The position numbers were made by a program, and so were the translations under genes. From the NCBI GenBank assembly GCA_964017155.1, contig OZ024861.1, positions 16,052,283 to 16,116,282 of the forward strand: a DNA stretch of 64,000 nucleotides. The letters run 5' to 3'. The notes beneath the pieces were generated by a model that did no database searches, was not told the origin of the DNA, and saw only the letters and a list, made by a program, of their open reading frames with translations. Origin of the DNA: Oasisia sp. SBJ-2009 (Eukaryota > Annelida > Polychaeta > Sabellida > Siboglinidae). Positions 38,195 to 51,657 of this stretch are shown piece by piece (the stretch's first letter is position 1; every line of letters begins with the position of its first letter).

Positions 38195-40440
38195 CATCGC
38201 GGTGGGATTTGCGTCTTTGACGCCAGTGGGGTGAAGGAATGTGGGCATATGTAAGCATTGAGCCAGCTGTTTTCAATTGTGTTAGACACCGTGCACATTG
38301 TAACGCTGGTTTATTGTTTTTTCTCAGGTGTCTGCGCCCGGTGAAGATACAGCGACACGTGGCCGACGACTTCTGGCAGCATTACTGACCGACCAGGCCC
38401 GATGATGTGAAGATTGGCGACGCGGAACAGTCATTCGACAGTGGGTGACGCGTTGTTTTATCAAGTTATTTTATATATATAACCTGTTGAGGTAGATGAT
38501 AATGTAGGCCGATCACTGGGAGAATCAAATCAATGATAGCATGACATCGATACATGTATCACAGCTAGTGCGAGTGGACATTAGTTTTGATGTTGCAGTT
38601 CTCACAATCGAAACGTTTTACTCAGACGATTGATCGAGCTATTTTTCACGCTATATGATGTATTTCAAGATACACAATGTCAAAATATGATGAAAAATAA
38701 TGCACATGAAACGAGACTTGTGTAAGAGGTCGAGATCGCACCGCGGAAAGTATCTTAACACTGATATGCATAAGCACCATTCGCGCGGCCACTGCCACAC
38801 ACATTATCGCATATACACATACACCCACTCAATACAGTTGAGTAGATGATTCTTTGACCGTCATGACAGCAAGCACAACGCATTCATCTCGACTGGAAAC
38901 AGCATACTTAGGAATCAGCATGCAAAGGCAACCTATACAAGTGCCTCTTTCTTTGCAATAGTGTAACTCAAGGGTTCGCATTTGACATGTCTTCCTTCAA
39001 AGACAAGTGTAGAGATCATTCGATGTTTTGAGACCCATATGTATTGCAGTCACACATATCTCGGCACGCGGATTTGCATCTAGGTAGTGACGGAGTTCGA
39101 ATGGATATGTTGATACATTGCCTTGGAAACAATATCATATGCTACAGTGATCAGTGCCAACAGGCCAGCTCTTTGGCCATGTCATGAGCGCTATGCCGAC
39201 AAACAGGTAACGCCAAAGGCTAGACATAACAGCGATGGCGAAGAGCCATACGAGAAAACAAAGGTTGTTCCAAACTACCCAGATAACTACGAAATTATAT
39301 ACTAGACATGCGTGGGGTTCATCACTACTCGCGCGTCGCATTCTCAGAGGGTCTGTGTCGCTCACACGTCGGTCTCAAATAGGAATACCTGAAACCAAAG
39401 AGCAGACATGTCGCAAGTTCAATATAAAAACGAAACCACACAGCAGCTAACAGGCAATGGTCGCATCATATAATCATTGATGTTGAGCTAGCTACATACA
39501 TTGTACGTCCTACAAAGCGTATTACACTACAGAGTAAATATAGACTGTATGCGAACGAACGTCTGTTATCGCATGGAATGGCATATAATGCTTCAGATAC
39601 ATCTTTGCGCAGCCTGCATACAGCCCTCGTGGCGTCGCCGTTAACACGTTTTAGAGTTCCAGATCGCAGAGAGTAGATTGCCAACACAATAAAGGGAACT
39701 TCTGTCGTTGAGTGTAGTAGTTTGAAGCTCAGCAGTACGAATGTTAAATTAGATACTGTCCAAACGTCTATTTGCCTAGGCATATGTGGAAAGTTGCTTG
39801 AGACTTTGAGACAACTCATCGAAGAGTGGTATGCACCATATACAGTGTACTGTGAATGAGAACAAGAATATCAATATTCTGTTCCATTTCCGACAGGAAT
39901 TAGGCACTTGCGCAGAATGCAAGCCAACCTCAATTGCTCCTAGGTTTGAAACTTCATTACGAGAGGCGCGGGTAGGGTAGTGTAGTGGTTTTAATACGCG
40001 CGGACGCAGCAGGCCTGATATATTTGGTCTAAAACTCAATGGAGAGAGTCTGACATTGTTGAATCTAATCGGTGTTATACCCCACGCACATTGACTTGCA
40101 TCGTGCATAAAAAGTACCCGAATGTCGCACTGGCCGTCGTACCATAACACAACTGTAGTCCTATGTGTGTGTACCTTATTGCGAAATAGGCTAGCGCAAG
40201 TAAAACATTGAAAGAACGAAGTAAAAGTGGAAGAAAGCGCCTCCCCCCCCCCCAGTTTGCTTAGATCAAAGGCGTCGCCATCTTGACATTTGACGTCGCC
40301 GGGAACGAAAATGGCGCGTCTGCCGTATCGTCGTGACGTCACGGTATTGTTGTGGCTCGTCTTCCGGTTTGCCGCCATTACTGTGTCGCGCAGCCGAATG
40401 CTGGCGACAGATGCCAGTTTCTTTAGTGTAATCTCGACCG
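38195..40440 (+). repeat. Array unit 18 (group III)
   Basis: 2,246 bp, poly(C) run of 11. Group III but without the ttgagtgagg insertion. Private changes include tgtggctcgtc at 40352 (ggcgcgtc elsewhere) and aatatcaatattc near 39869. Confidence 0.95.
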
Positions 40441-42684
40441 CATCGCGGTGGGATTTGCGTCTTTGACGCCAGTGGGGTGAAGGAATGTGGGCATATGTAA
40501 GCATTGAGCCAGCTGTTTTCAATTTTGTTAGACACCGTGCACATTGTAACGCTGGTTTATTGTTTTTTCTCAGGTGTCTGCGCCCGGTGAAGATACAGCG
40601 ACACGTGGCCGACGACTTCTGGCAGCATTACTGACCGACCAGGCCCGATGATGTGAAGATTGGCGACGCGAAACAGTCATTCGACAGTGGGTGACGCGTT
40701 GTTTTATCAAGTTATTTTATTTATATAACCTGTTGAGGTAGATGATAATGTACGCCGATCACTGGGAGAATCAAATCAATGATAGCATGACATCGATACA
40801 TGTATCACAGCTAGTGCGAGTGGACATTAGTTTTGATGTTGCAGTTCTCACAATCGAAACGTTTTACTCAGACGATTGATCGAGCTATTTTTCACGCTAT
40901 ATGATGTATTTCAAGATACACAATGTCAAAATATGATGACAAATAATGCACATGAAACGAGACTTGTGTAAGAGGTCGAGATCGCACCGCGGAAAGTATC
41001 TTAACACTGATATGCATAAGCACCATTCGCGCGGCCACTGCCACACACATTATCGCATGTACACATACACCCACTCAATACAGTTGAGTAGATGATTCTT
41101 TGACCGTCATGACAGCAAGCACAACGCATTCATCTCGACTGGAAGCAGCATACTTAGGAATCAGCATGCAAAGGCAACCTATACAAGTGCCTCTTTCTTT
41201 GCAATAGTGTAACTCAAGGGTTCGCATTTGACATGTCTTCCTTCAAAGACAAGTGTAGAGATCATTCGATGTTTTGAGACCCATATGTATTGCAGTCACA
41301 CATATCTCGGCACGCGGATTTGTATCTAGGTAGTGACGGAGTTCGAATGCATATGTTGATACATTGCCTTGGAAACAATATCATATGCTACAGTGATCAG
41401 TGCCAACAGGCCAGCTCTTTGGCCATGTCGTGAGCGCTATGCCGACAAACAGGTAACGCCAAAGGCTAGACATAACAGCGATGGCGAAGAGCCATACGAG
41501 AAAACAAAGGTTGTTCCAAACTACCCAGATAACTACGAAATGATATACTAGACATGCGTGGGGTTCATCACTACTCGCGCGTCGCATTCTCAGAGGGTCT
41601 GTGTCGCTCACTCGTCGGTCTCAAATAGAAAGACCTGAAACCAAAGAGCAGACATGTCGCAAGTTCAATATGAAAACGAAACCACAAAGCAGCTAACAGG
41701 CAATGGTCGCATCATATAATCATTGATGTTGAGCTAGCTACATACATTGCACGTCCTACAAAGCGTATTACACTACAGAGTAAATCTAGACTGTATGCGA
41801 ACGAACGTCTGTTATCGCATGGAATGGCATATAATGCTTCAGATACATCTTTGCGCAGCCTGCATACAGCCCTCGTGGCGTCGCCGTTAACACGTTTTAG
41901 AGTTCCAGATCGCAGAGAGTAGATTGCCAACACAATAAAGGGAACTTCTGTCGTTGAGTGTAGTAGTTTGAAGCTCAGCAGTACGAATGTTAAATTATAT
42001 ACTGTCCAAACGTCTATTTGCCTAGGCATAGGTGGAAAGCTGCTTGAGACTTTGAGACAACTCATCGAAGAGTGGTATGCACCATATACAGTGTACTGTG
42101 AATGAGAACAAGAATATGAATATTCTGTTCCATTTCCGACAGGAATTAGGCACTTGCGCAGAATGCAAGCCAACCTCAATTGCTCCTAGGTTTGAAACTT
42201 CATTACGAGAGGCGCGGGTAGGGTAGTGTAGTGGTTTTAATACGCGCGGACGCAGCAGGCCTGATATATTTGGTCTAAAACTCAATGGAGAGAGTCTTAC
42301 ATTGTTGAATCTAATCGGTGTTATACCCCACGCACATTGACTTGCATCGTGCATAAAAAGTACCCGAATGTCGCACTGGCCGTCGTACCATAACACAACT
42401 GTAGTCCTATGTGTGTGTACCTTATTGCGAAATAGGCTAGCGCAAGTAAAACATTGAAAGAACGAAGTAAAAGTGGAAGAAAGCGCCTCCCCCCCCCAGT
42501 TTGCTTAGATCAAAGGCGTCGCCATCTTGACATTTGATGTCGCCGGGAACGAAAATGGCGCGTCTGCCGTATCGTCGTGACGTCACGGTATTGTTGTGGC
42601 GCGTCTTCCGGTTTGCCGCCATTACTGTGTCGCGCAGCCGAATGCTGGCGACAGATGCCAGTTTCTTTAGTGTAATCTCGACCG
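40441..42684 (+). repeat. Array unit 19 (group III; first unit of duplicated trio)
   Basis: 2,244 bp, poly(C) run of 9. It shares atgtacgccg, actggaagcag, tcactcgtcgg and attgcacgtcc with unit 22 only. Apart from A at 40671, I found no difference from unit 22. Confidence 0.95.
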
Positions 42685-44924
42685 CATCGCGGTGGGATTT
42701 GCGTCTTTGACGCCAGTGGGGTGAAGGAATGTGGGCATATGTAAGCATTGAGCCTGCTGTTTTCAATTTTGTTAGACACCGTGCACATTGTAACGCTGGT
42801 TTATTGTTTTTTCTCAGGTGTCTGCGCCCGGTGAAGATACAGCGACACGTGGCCGACGACTTCTGGCAGCATTACTGACCGACCAGGCCCGATGATGTGA
42901 AGATTGGCGACGCGGAACAGTCATTCGACAGTGGGTGACGCGTTGTTTTATCAAGTTATTATATTTATATAACCTGTTGAGTGAGGTAGATGATAATGTA
43001 GGCCGATCACTGGGAGAATCAAATCAATGATAGCATGACATCGATACATGTATCACAGCTAGTGCGAGTGGACATTAGTTTTGATGTTGCAGTTCTCACA
43101 ATCGAAACGTTTTACTCAGACGATTGATCGAGCTATTTTTCACGCTATATGATGTATTTCAAGATACACAATTTCAAAATATGATGAAAAATAATGCACA
43201 TGAAACGAGACGTGTGTAAGAGGTCGAGATCGCACCGCGGAAAGTATCTTAACACTGATATGCATAAGCGCGCGGCCACTGCCACACACATTATCGCATG
43301 TACACATACACCCACTCAATACAGTTGAGTAGATGATTCTTTGACCGTCATGACAGCAAGCACAACGCATTCATCTCGACTGGAAACAGCATACTTAGGA
43401 ATCAGCATGCGAAGGCAACCTATACAAGTGCCTCTTTCTTTGCAATAGTGTAACTCAAGGGTTCGCATTTGGCATGTCTTCCTTCAAAGACAAGTGTAGA
43501 GATCATTCGATGTTTTGAGACCCATATGTATTGCAGTCACACATATCTGGCACGTGGATTTGTATCTAGGTAGTGACGGAGTTCGAATGCATATGTTGAT
43601 ACATTGCCTTGGAAACAATATCATATGCTACAGTGATCAGTGCCAACAGGCCAGCTCTTTGGCCATGTCATGAGCGCTATGCCGACAAACAGGTAACGCC
43701 AAAGGCTAGACATAACAGCGATGGCGAAGAGCCATACGAGAAAACAAAGGTTGTTCCAAACTACCCAGATAACTACGAAATGATATACTAGACATGCGTG
43801 GGGTTCATTACTACTCGCGCGTCGCATTCTCAGAGGGTCTGTGTCGCTCACACGTCGGTCTCAAATAGGAAGACCTGAAACCAAAGAGCAGACATGTCGC
43901 AAGTTCAATATGAAAACGAAACCACAAAGCAGCTAACAGGCAATGGTCGCATCATATAATCATTGATGTTGAGCTAGCTACATACATTGTACGTCCTACA
44001 AAGCGTATTACACTACAGAGTAAATCTAGACTGTATGCGAACGAACGTCTGTTATCGCATGGAATGGCATATAATGCTTCAGATACATCTTTGCGCAGCC
44101 TGCATACAGCCCTCTTGGCGTCGCCGTTAACACGTTTTAGAGTTCCAGATCGCAGAGAGTAGATTGCCAACACAATAAAGGGAACTTCTGTCGTTGAGTG
44201 TAGTAGTTTGAAGCTCAGCAGTACGAATGTTAAATTAGATACTGACCAAACGTCTATTTGCCTAGGCATAGGTGTAAAGCTGCTTGAGACTTTGAGACAA
44301 CTCATCGAAGAGTGGTATGCACCATATACAGTGTACTGTGAATGAGAACAAGAATATGAATATTCTGTTCCATTTCCGACAGGAATTAGGCACTTGCGCA
44401 GAATGCAAGCCAACCTCAATTGCTCCTAGGTTTGAAACTTCATTACGAGAGACGCGGGTAGGGTAGTGTAGTGGTTTTAATACGCGCGGACGCAGCAGGC
44501 CTGATATATTTGGTATAAAACTCAATGGAGAGAGTCTGACATTGTTGAATCGAATCGGTGTTATACCCCACGCACATTGACTTGCATCGTGCATAAAAAG
44601 TACCCGAATGTCACACTGGCCGTCGTACCATAACACAACTGTAGTCCTATGTGTGTGTACCTTATTGCGAAATAGGCTAGCGCAAGTAAAACATTGAAAG
44701 AACGAAGTAAAAGTGGAAGAAAGCGCCTCCCCCCCCCAGTTTGCTTAGATCAAAGGCGTCGCCATCTTGACATTTGACGTCGCCGGGAACGAAAATGGCG
44801 CGTCTGCCGTATCGTCGTGACGTCACGGTATTGTTGTGGCGCGACTTCCGGTTTGCCGCCATTACTGTGTCGCGCAGCCGAATGCTGGCGACAGATGCCA
44901 GTTTCTTTAGTGTAATCTCGACCG
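42685..44924 (+). repeat. Array unit 20 (group III; second unit of trio)
   Basis: 2,240 bp, the shortest length, poly(C) run of 9. It has a 7-bp deletion (gcataagcgcgcggcc near 43262), a 1-bp deletion (atatctggcacg near 43544) and tttggcatgtc, all shared only with unit 23. It has the ttgagtgagg insertion. Confidence 0.95.
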
Positions 44925-47173
44925 CATCGCGGTGGGATTTGCGTCTTTGACGCCAGTGGGGTGAAGGAATGTGGGCATATGTAAGCATTGAGCCAGCTGT
45001 TTTCAATTTTGTTAGACACCGTGCACATTGTAACGCTGGTTTATTGTTTTTTCTCAGGTGTCTGCGCCCGGTGAAGATACAGCGACACGTGGCCGACGAC
45101 TTCTGGCAGCATTACTGACCGACCAGGCCCGATGATGTGAAGATTGGCGACGCGGAACAGTCATTCGACAGTGGGTGACGCGTTGTTTTATCAAGTTATT
45201 TTATTTATATAACCTGTTGAGTGAGGTAGATGATAATGTAGGCCGATCACTGGGAGAATCAAATCAATGAGAGCATGACATCGATACATGTATCACAGCT
45301 AGTGCGAGTGGACATTAGTTTTGATGTTGCAGTTCTCACAATCGAAACGTTTTACTCAGACGATTGATCGAGCTATTTTTCACGCTATATGATGTATTTC
45401 AAGATACACAATGTCAAAATATGATGAAAAATAATGCACATGAAACGAGACTTGTGTAAGAGGTCGAGATCGCACCGCGGAAAGTATCTTAAGACTGATA
45501 TGCATAAGCACCATTCGCGCGGCCACTGCCACACACATTATCGCATGTACACATACACCCACTCAATACAGTTGAGTAGATGATTATTTGACCGTCATGA
45601 CAGCAAGCACAACGCATTCATCTCGACTGGAAACAGCATACTTTGGAATCAGCATGCAAAGGCAACCTACACAAGTGCCTCTTTCTTTGCAATAGTGTAA
45701 CTCAAGGGTTCGCATTTGACATGTCTTCCTTCAAAGACAAGTGTAGAGATCATTCGATGTTTTGAAACCCATATGTATTGCAGTCACACATATCTCGGCA
45801 CGCGGATTTGTATCTAGGTAGTGACGGAGTTCGAATGCATATGTTGATACATTGCCTTGGAAACAATATCATATGCTACAGTGATCAGTGCCAACAGGCC
45901 AGCTCTTTGGCCATGTCATGAGCGCTATGCCGACAAACAGGTAACGCCAAAGGCTAGACATAACAGCGATGGCGAAGAGCCATACGAGAAAACAAAGGTT
46001 GTTCCAAACTACCCAGATAACTACGAAATGATATACTAGACATGCGTGGGGTTCATCACTACTCGCGCGTCGCATTCTCAGAGTGTCTGTGTCGCTCACA
46101 CGTCGGTCTCAAATAGGAAGACCTGAAACCAAAGAGCAGACATGTCGCAAGTTCAATATGAAAACGAAACCACAAAGCAGCTAAAAGGCAATGGTCGCAT
46201 CATATAATCATTGATGTTTAGCTAGCTACATACATTGTACGTCCTACAAAGCGTATTACACTTCAGAGTAAATCTAGACTGTATGCGAACGAACGTCTTT
46301 TATCGCATGGAATGGCATATAATGCTTCATATACATATTTGCGCAGCCTGCATACAGCCCTCGTGGCGTCGCCGTTAACACGTTTTAGAGTTCCAGATCG
46401 CAGAGAGTAGATTGCCAACACAATGAAGGGAACTTCTGTCGTTGAGTGTAGTAGTTTGAAGCTCAGCAGTACGAATGTTAAATTAGATACTGACCAAACG
46501 TCTATTTGCCTAGGCATAGGTGTAAAACTGCTTGAGACTTTGAGACAACTCATCGAAGAATGGTATGCACCATATACAGTGTACTGTGAATGAGAACAAG
46601 AATATGAATATTCTGTTCCATTTCCGACAGGAATTAGGCAATTGCGCAGAATGCAAGCCAACCTCAATTGCTCCTAGGTTTGAAACTTCATTACGAGAGA
46701 CGCGGGTAGGGTAGTGTAGTGGTTTTAATACGCGCGGACGCAGCAGGCCTGATATATTTGGTCTAAAACTCAATGGAGAGAGTCTGACATTGTTGAATCT
46801 AATCGGTGTTATACCCAACGCACATTGACTTGCATCGTGCATAAAAAGTACCCGAATGTCGCACTGGCCGTCGTACCATAGCACAACTGTAGTCCTATGT
46901 GTGTGTACCTTATTGCGAAATAGGCTAGCGCAAGTAAAACATTGAAAGAACGAAGTAAAAGTGGAAGAAAGCGCCTCCCCCCCCCCAGTTTGCTAAGATC
47001 AAAGGCGTCGCCATCTTGACATTTGACGTCGCCGGGAACGAAAATGGCGCGTCTGCCGTATCGTCGTGACGTCACGGTATTGTTGTGGCGCGACTTCCGG
47101 TTTGTCGCCATTACTGTGTCGCGCAGCCGAATGCTGGCGACAGATGCCAGTTTCTTTAGTGTAATCTCGACCG
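44925..47173 (+). repeat. Array unit 21 (group III; third unit of trio)
   Basis: 2,249 bp, poly(C) run of 10. It shares aatgagagcatg, gatgattatttg, cttcatatacatat and tttgtcgccatt with unit 24 only. The two units differ at 46787 (A) versus 53520 (T). Confidence 0.95.
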
Positions 47174-49417
47174 CATCGCGGTGGGATTTGCGTCTTTGAC
47201 GCCAGTGGGGTGAAGGAATGTGGGCATATGTAAGCATTGAGCCAGCTGTTTTCAATTTTGTTAGACACCGTGCACATTGTAACGCTGGTTTATTGTTTTT
47301 TCTCAGGTGTCTGCGCCCGGTGAAGATACAGCGACACGTGGCCGACGACTTCTGGCAGCATTACTGACCGACCAGGCCCGATGATGTGAAGATTGGCGAC
47401 GCGGAACAGTCATTCGACAGTGGGTGACGCGTTGTTTTATCAAGTTATTTTATTTATATAACCTGTTGAGGTAGATGATAATGTACGCCGATCACTGGGA
47501 GAATCAAATCAATGATAGCATGACATCGATACATGTATCACAGCTAGTGCGAGTGGACATTAGTTTTGATGTTGCAGTTCTCACAATCGAAACGTTTTAC
47601 TCAGACGATTGATCGAGCTATTTTTCACGCTATATGATGTATTTCAAGATACACAATGTCAAAATATGATGACAAATAATGCACATGAAACGAGACTTGT
47701 GTAAGAGGTCGAGATCGCACCGCGGAAAGTATCTTAACACTGATATGCATAAGCACCATTCGCGCGGCCACTGCCACACACATTATCGCATGTACACATA
47801 CACCCACTCAATACAGTTGAGTAGATGATTCTTTGACCGTCATGACAGCAAGCACAACGCATTCATCTCGACTGGAAGCAGCATACTTAGGAATCAGCAT
47901 GCAAAGGCAACCTATACAAGTGCCTCTTTCTTTGCAATAGTGTAACTCAAGGGTTCGCATTTGACATGTCTTCCTTCAAAGACAAGTGTAGAGATCATTC
48001 GATGTTTTGAGACCCATATGTATTGCAGTCACACATATCTCGGCACGCGGATTTGTATCTAGGTAGTGACGGAGTTCGAATGCATATGTTGATACATTGC
48101 CTTGGAAACAATATCATATGCTACAGTGATCAGTGCCAACAGGCCAGCTCTTTGGCCATGTCGTGAGCGCTATGCCGACAAACAGGTAACGCCAAAGGCT
48201 AGACATAACAGCGATGGCGAAGAGCCATACGAGAAAACAAAGGTTGTTCCAAACTACCCAGATAACTACGAAATGATATACTAGACATGCGTGGGGTTCA
48301 TCACTACTCGCGCGTCGCATTCTCAGAGGGTCTGTGTCGCTCACTCGTCGGTCTCAAATAGAAAGACCTGAAACCAAAGAGCAGACATGTCGCAAGTTCA
48401 ATATGAAAACGAAACCACAAAGCAGCTAACAGGCAATGGTCGCATCATATAATCATTGATGTTGAGCTAGCTACATACATTGCACGTCCTACAAAGCGTA
48501 TTACACTACAGAGTAAATCTAGACTGTATGCGAACGAACGTCTGTTATCGCATGGAATGGCATATAATGCTTCAGATACATCTTTGCGCAGCCTGCATAC
48601 AGCCCTCGTGGCGTCGCCGTTAACACGTTTTAGAGTTCCAGATCGCAGAGAGTAGATTGCCAACACAATAAAGGGAACTTCTGTCGTTGAGTGTAGTAGT
48701 TTGAAGCTCAGCAGTACGAATGTTAAATTATATACTGTCCAAACGTCTATTTGCCTAGGCATAGGTGGAAAGCTGCTTGAGACTTTGAGACAACTCATCG
48801 AAGAGTGGTATGCACCATATACAGTGTACTGTGAATGAGAACAAGAATATGAATATTCTGTTCCATTTCCGACAGGAATTAGGCACTTGCGCAGAATGCA
48901 AGCCAACCTCAATTGCTCCTAGGTTTGAAACTTCATTACGAGAGGCGCGGGTAGGGTAGTGTAGTGGTTTTAATACGCGCGGACGCAGCAGGCCTGATAT
49001 ATTTGGTCTAAAACTCAATGGAGAGAGTCTTACATTGTTGAATCTAATCGGTGTTATACCCCACGCACATTGACTTGCATCGTGCATAAAAAGTACCCGA
49101 ATGTCGCACTGGCCGTCGTACCATAACACAACTGTAGTCCTATGTGTGTGTACCTTATTGCGAAATAGGCTAGCGCAAGTAAAACATTGAAAGAACGAAG
49201 TAAAAGTGGAAGAAAGCGCCTCCCCCCCCCAGTTTGCTTAGATCAAAGGCGTCGCCATCTTGACATTTGATGTCGCCGGGAACGAAAATGGCGCGTCTGC
49301 CGTATCGTCGTGACGTCACGGTATTGTTGTGGCGCGTCTTCCGGTTTGCCGCCATTACTGTGTCGCGCAGCCGAATGCTGGCGACAGATGCCAGTTTCTT
49401 TAGTGTAATCTCGACCG
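47174..49417 (+). repeat. Array unit 22 (group III; duplicate of unit 19)
   Basis: 2,244 bp, same length and same private variants as unit 19, 6,733 bp upstream. It has the common G at 47404 where unit 19 has A. Confidence 0.95.
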
Positions 49418-51657
49418 CATCGCGGTGGGATTTGCGTCTTTGACGCCAGTGGGGTGAAGGAATGTGGGCATATGTAAGCATTGAGCCTGCTGTTTTCAAT
49501 TTTGTTAGACACCGTGCACATTGTAACGCTGGTTTATTGTTTTTTCTCAGGTGTCTGCGCCCGGTGAAGATACAGCGACACGTGGCCGACGACTTCTGGC
49601 AGCATTACTGACCGACCAGGCCCGATGATGTGAAGATTGGCGACGCGGAACAGTCATTCGACAGTGGGTGACGCGTTGTTTTATCAAGTTATTATATTTA
49701 TATAACCTGTTGAGTGAGGTAGATGATAATGTAGGCCGATCACTGGGAGAATCAAATCAATGATAGCATGACATCGATACATGTATCACAGCTAGTGCGA
49801 GTGGACATTAGTTTTGATGTTGCAGTTCTCACAATCGAAACGTTTTACTCAGACGATTGATCGAGCTATTTTTCACGCTATATGATGTATTTCAAGATAC
49901 ACAATTTCAAAATATGATGAAAAATAATGCACATGAAACGAGACGTGTGTAAGAGGTCGAGATCGCACCGCGGAAAGTATCTTAACACTGATATGCATAA
50001 GCGCGCGGCCACTGCCACACACATTATCGCATGTACACATACACCCACTCAATACAGTTGAGTAGATGATTCTTTGACCGTCATGACAGCAAGCACAACG
50101 CATTCATCTCGACTGGAAACAGCATACTTAGGAATCAGCATGCGAAGGCAACCTATACAAGTGCCTCTTTCTTTGCAATAGTGTAACTCAAGGGTTCGCA
50201 TTTGGCATGTCTTCCTTCAAAGACAAGTGTAGAGATCATTCGATGTTTTGAGACCCATATGTATTGCAGTCACACATATCTGGCACGTGGATTTGTATCT
50301 AGGTAGTGACGGAGTTCGAATGCATATGTTGATACATTGCCTTGGAAACAATATCATATGCTACAGTGATCAGTGCCAACAGGCCAGCTCTTTGGCCATG
50401 TCATGAGCGCTATGCCGACAAACAGGTAACGCCAAAGGCTAGACATAACAGCGATGGCGAAGAGCCATACGAGAAAACAAAGGTTGTTCCAAACTACCCA
50501 GATAACTACGAAATGATATACTAGACATGCGTGGGGTTCATTACTACTCGCGCGTCGCATTCTCAGAGGGTCTGTGTCGCTCACACGTCGGTCTCAAATA
50601 GGAAGACCTGAAACCAAAGAGCAGACATGTCGCAAGTTCAATATGAAAACGAAACCACAAAGCAGCTAACAGGCAATGGTCGCATCATATAATCATTGAT
50701 GTTGAGCTAGCTACATACATTGTACGTCCTACAAAGCGTATTACACTACAGAGTAAATCTAGACTGTATGCGAACGAACGTCTGTTATCGCATGGAATGG
50801 CATATAATGCTTCAGATACATCTTTGCGCAGCCTGCATACAGCCCTCTTGGCGTCGCCGTTAACACGTTTTAGAGTTCCAGATCGCAGAGAGTAGATTGC
50901 CAACACAATAAAGGGAACTTCTGTCGTTGAGTGTAGTAGTTTGAAGCTCAGCAGTACGAATGTTAAATTAGATACTGACCAAACGTCTATTTGCCTAGGC
51001 ATAGGTGTAAAGCTGCTTGAGACTTTGAGACAACTCATCGAAGAGTGGTATGCACCATATACAGTGTACTGTGAATGAGAACAAGAATATGAATATTCTG
51101 TTCCATTTCCGACAGGAATTAGGCACTTGCGCAGAATGCAAGCCAACCTCAATTGCTCCTAGGTTTGAAACTTCATTACGAGAGACGCGGGTAGGGTAGT
51201 GTAGTGGTTTTAATACGCGCGGACGCAGCAGGCCTGATATATTTGGTATAAAACTCAATGGAGAGAGTCTGACATTGTTGAATCGAATCGGTGTTATACC
51301 CCACGCACATTGACTTGCATCGTGCATAAAAAGTACCCGAATGTCACACTGGCCGTCGTACCATAACACAACTGTAGTCCTATGTGTGTGTACCTTATTG
51401 CGAAATAGGCTAGCGCAAGTAAAACATTGAAAGAACGAAGTAAAAGTGGAAGAAAGCGCCTCCCCCCCCCAGTTTGCTTAGATCAAAGGCGTCGCCATCT
51501 TGACATTTGACGTCGCCGGGAACGAAAATGGCGCGTCTGCCGTATCGTCGTGACGTCACGGTATTGTTGTGGCGCGACTTCCGGTTTGCCGCCATTACTG
51601 TGTCGCGCAGCCGAATGCTGGCGACAGATGCCAGTTTCTTTAGTGTAATCTCGACCG
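49418..51657 (+). repeat. Array unit 23 (group III; duplicate of unit 20)
   Basis: 2,240 bp. It carries the same 7-bp and 1-bp deletions and the same substitutions as unit 20. I found no difference between the two by eye. Confidence 0.95.

Larger units (their letters stand above)
40373..47105 (+). repeat. Three-unit segmental duplication, copy 1 (6,733 bp)
   Basis: Units 19-21 with their left margin. Sequence here matches the sequence 6,733 bp to the right base for base in every stretch I compared, including private deletions and poly(C) lengths, apart from 40671 (A versus G). The left limit is set by unit 21-specific tttgtcgcc at 47101, which unit 18 lacks. Unit lengths repeat exactly as 2,244, 2,240 and 2,249. 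Confidence 0.9.
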
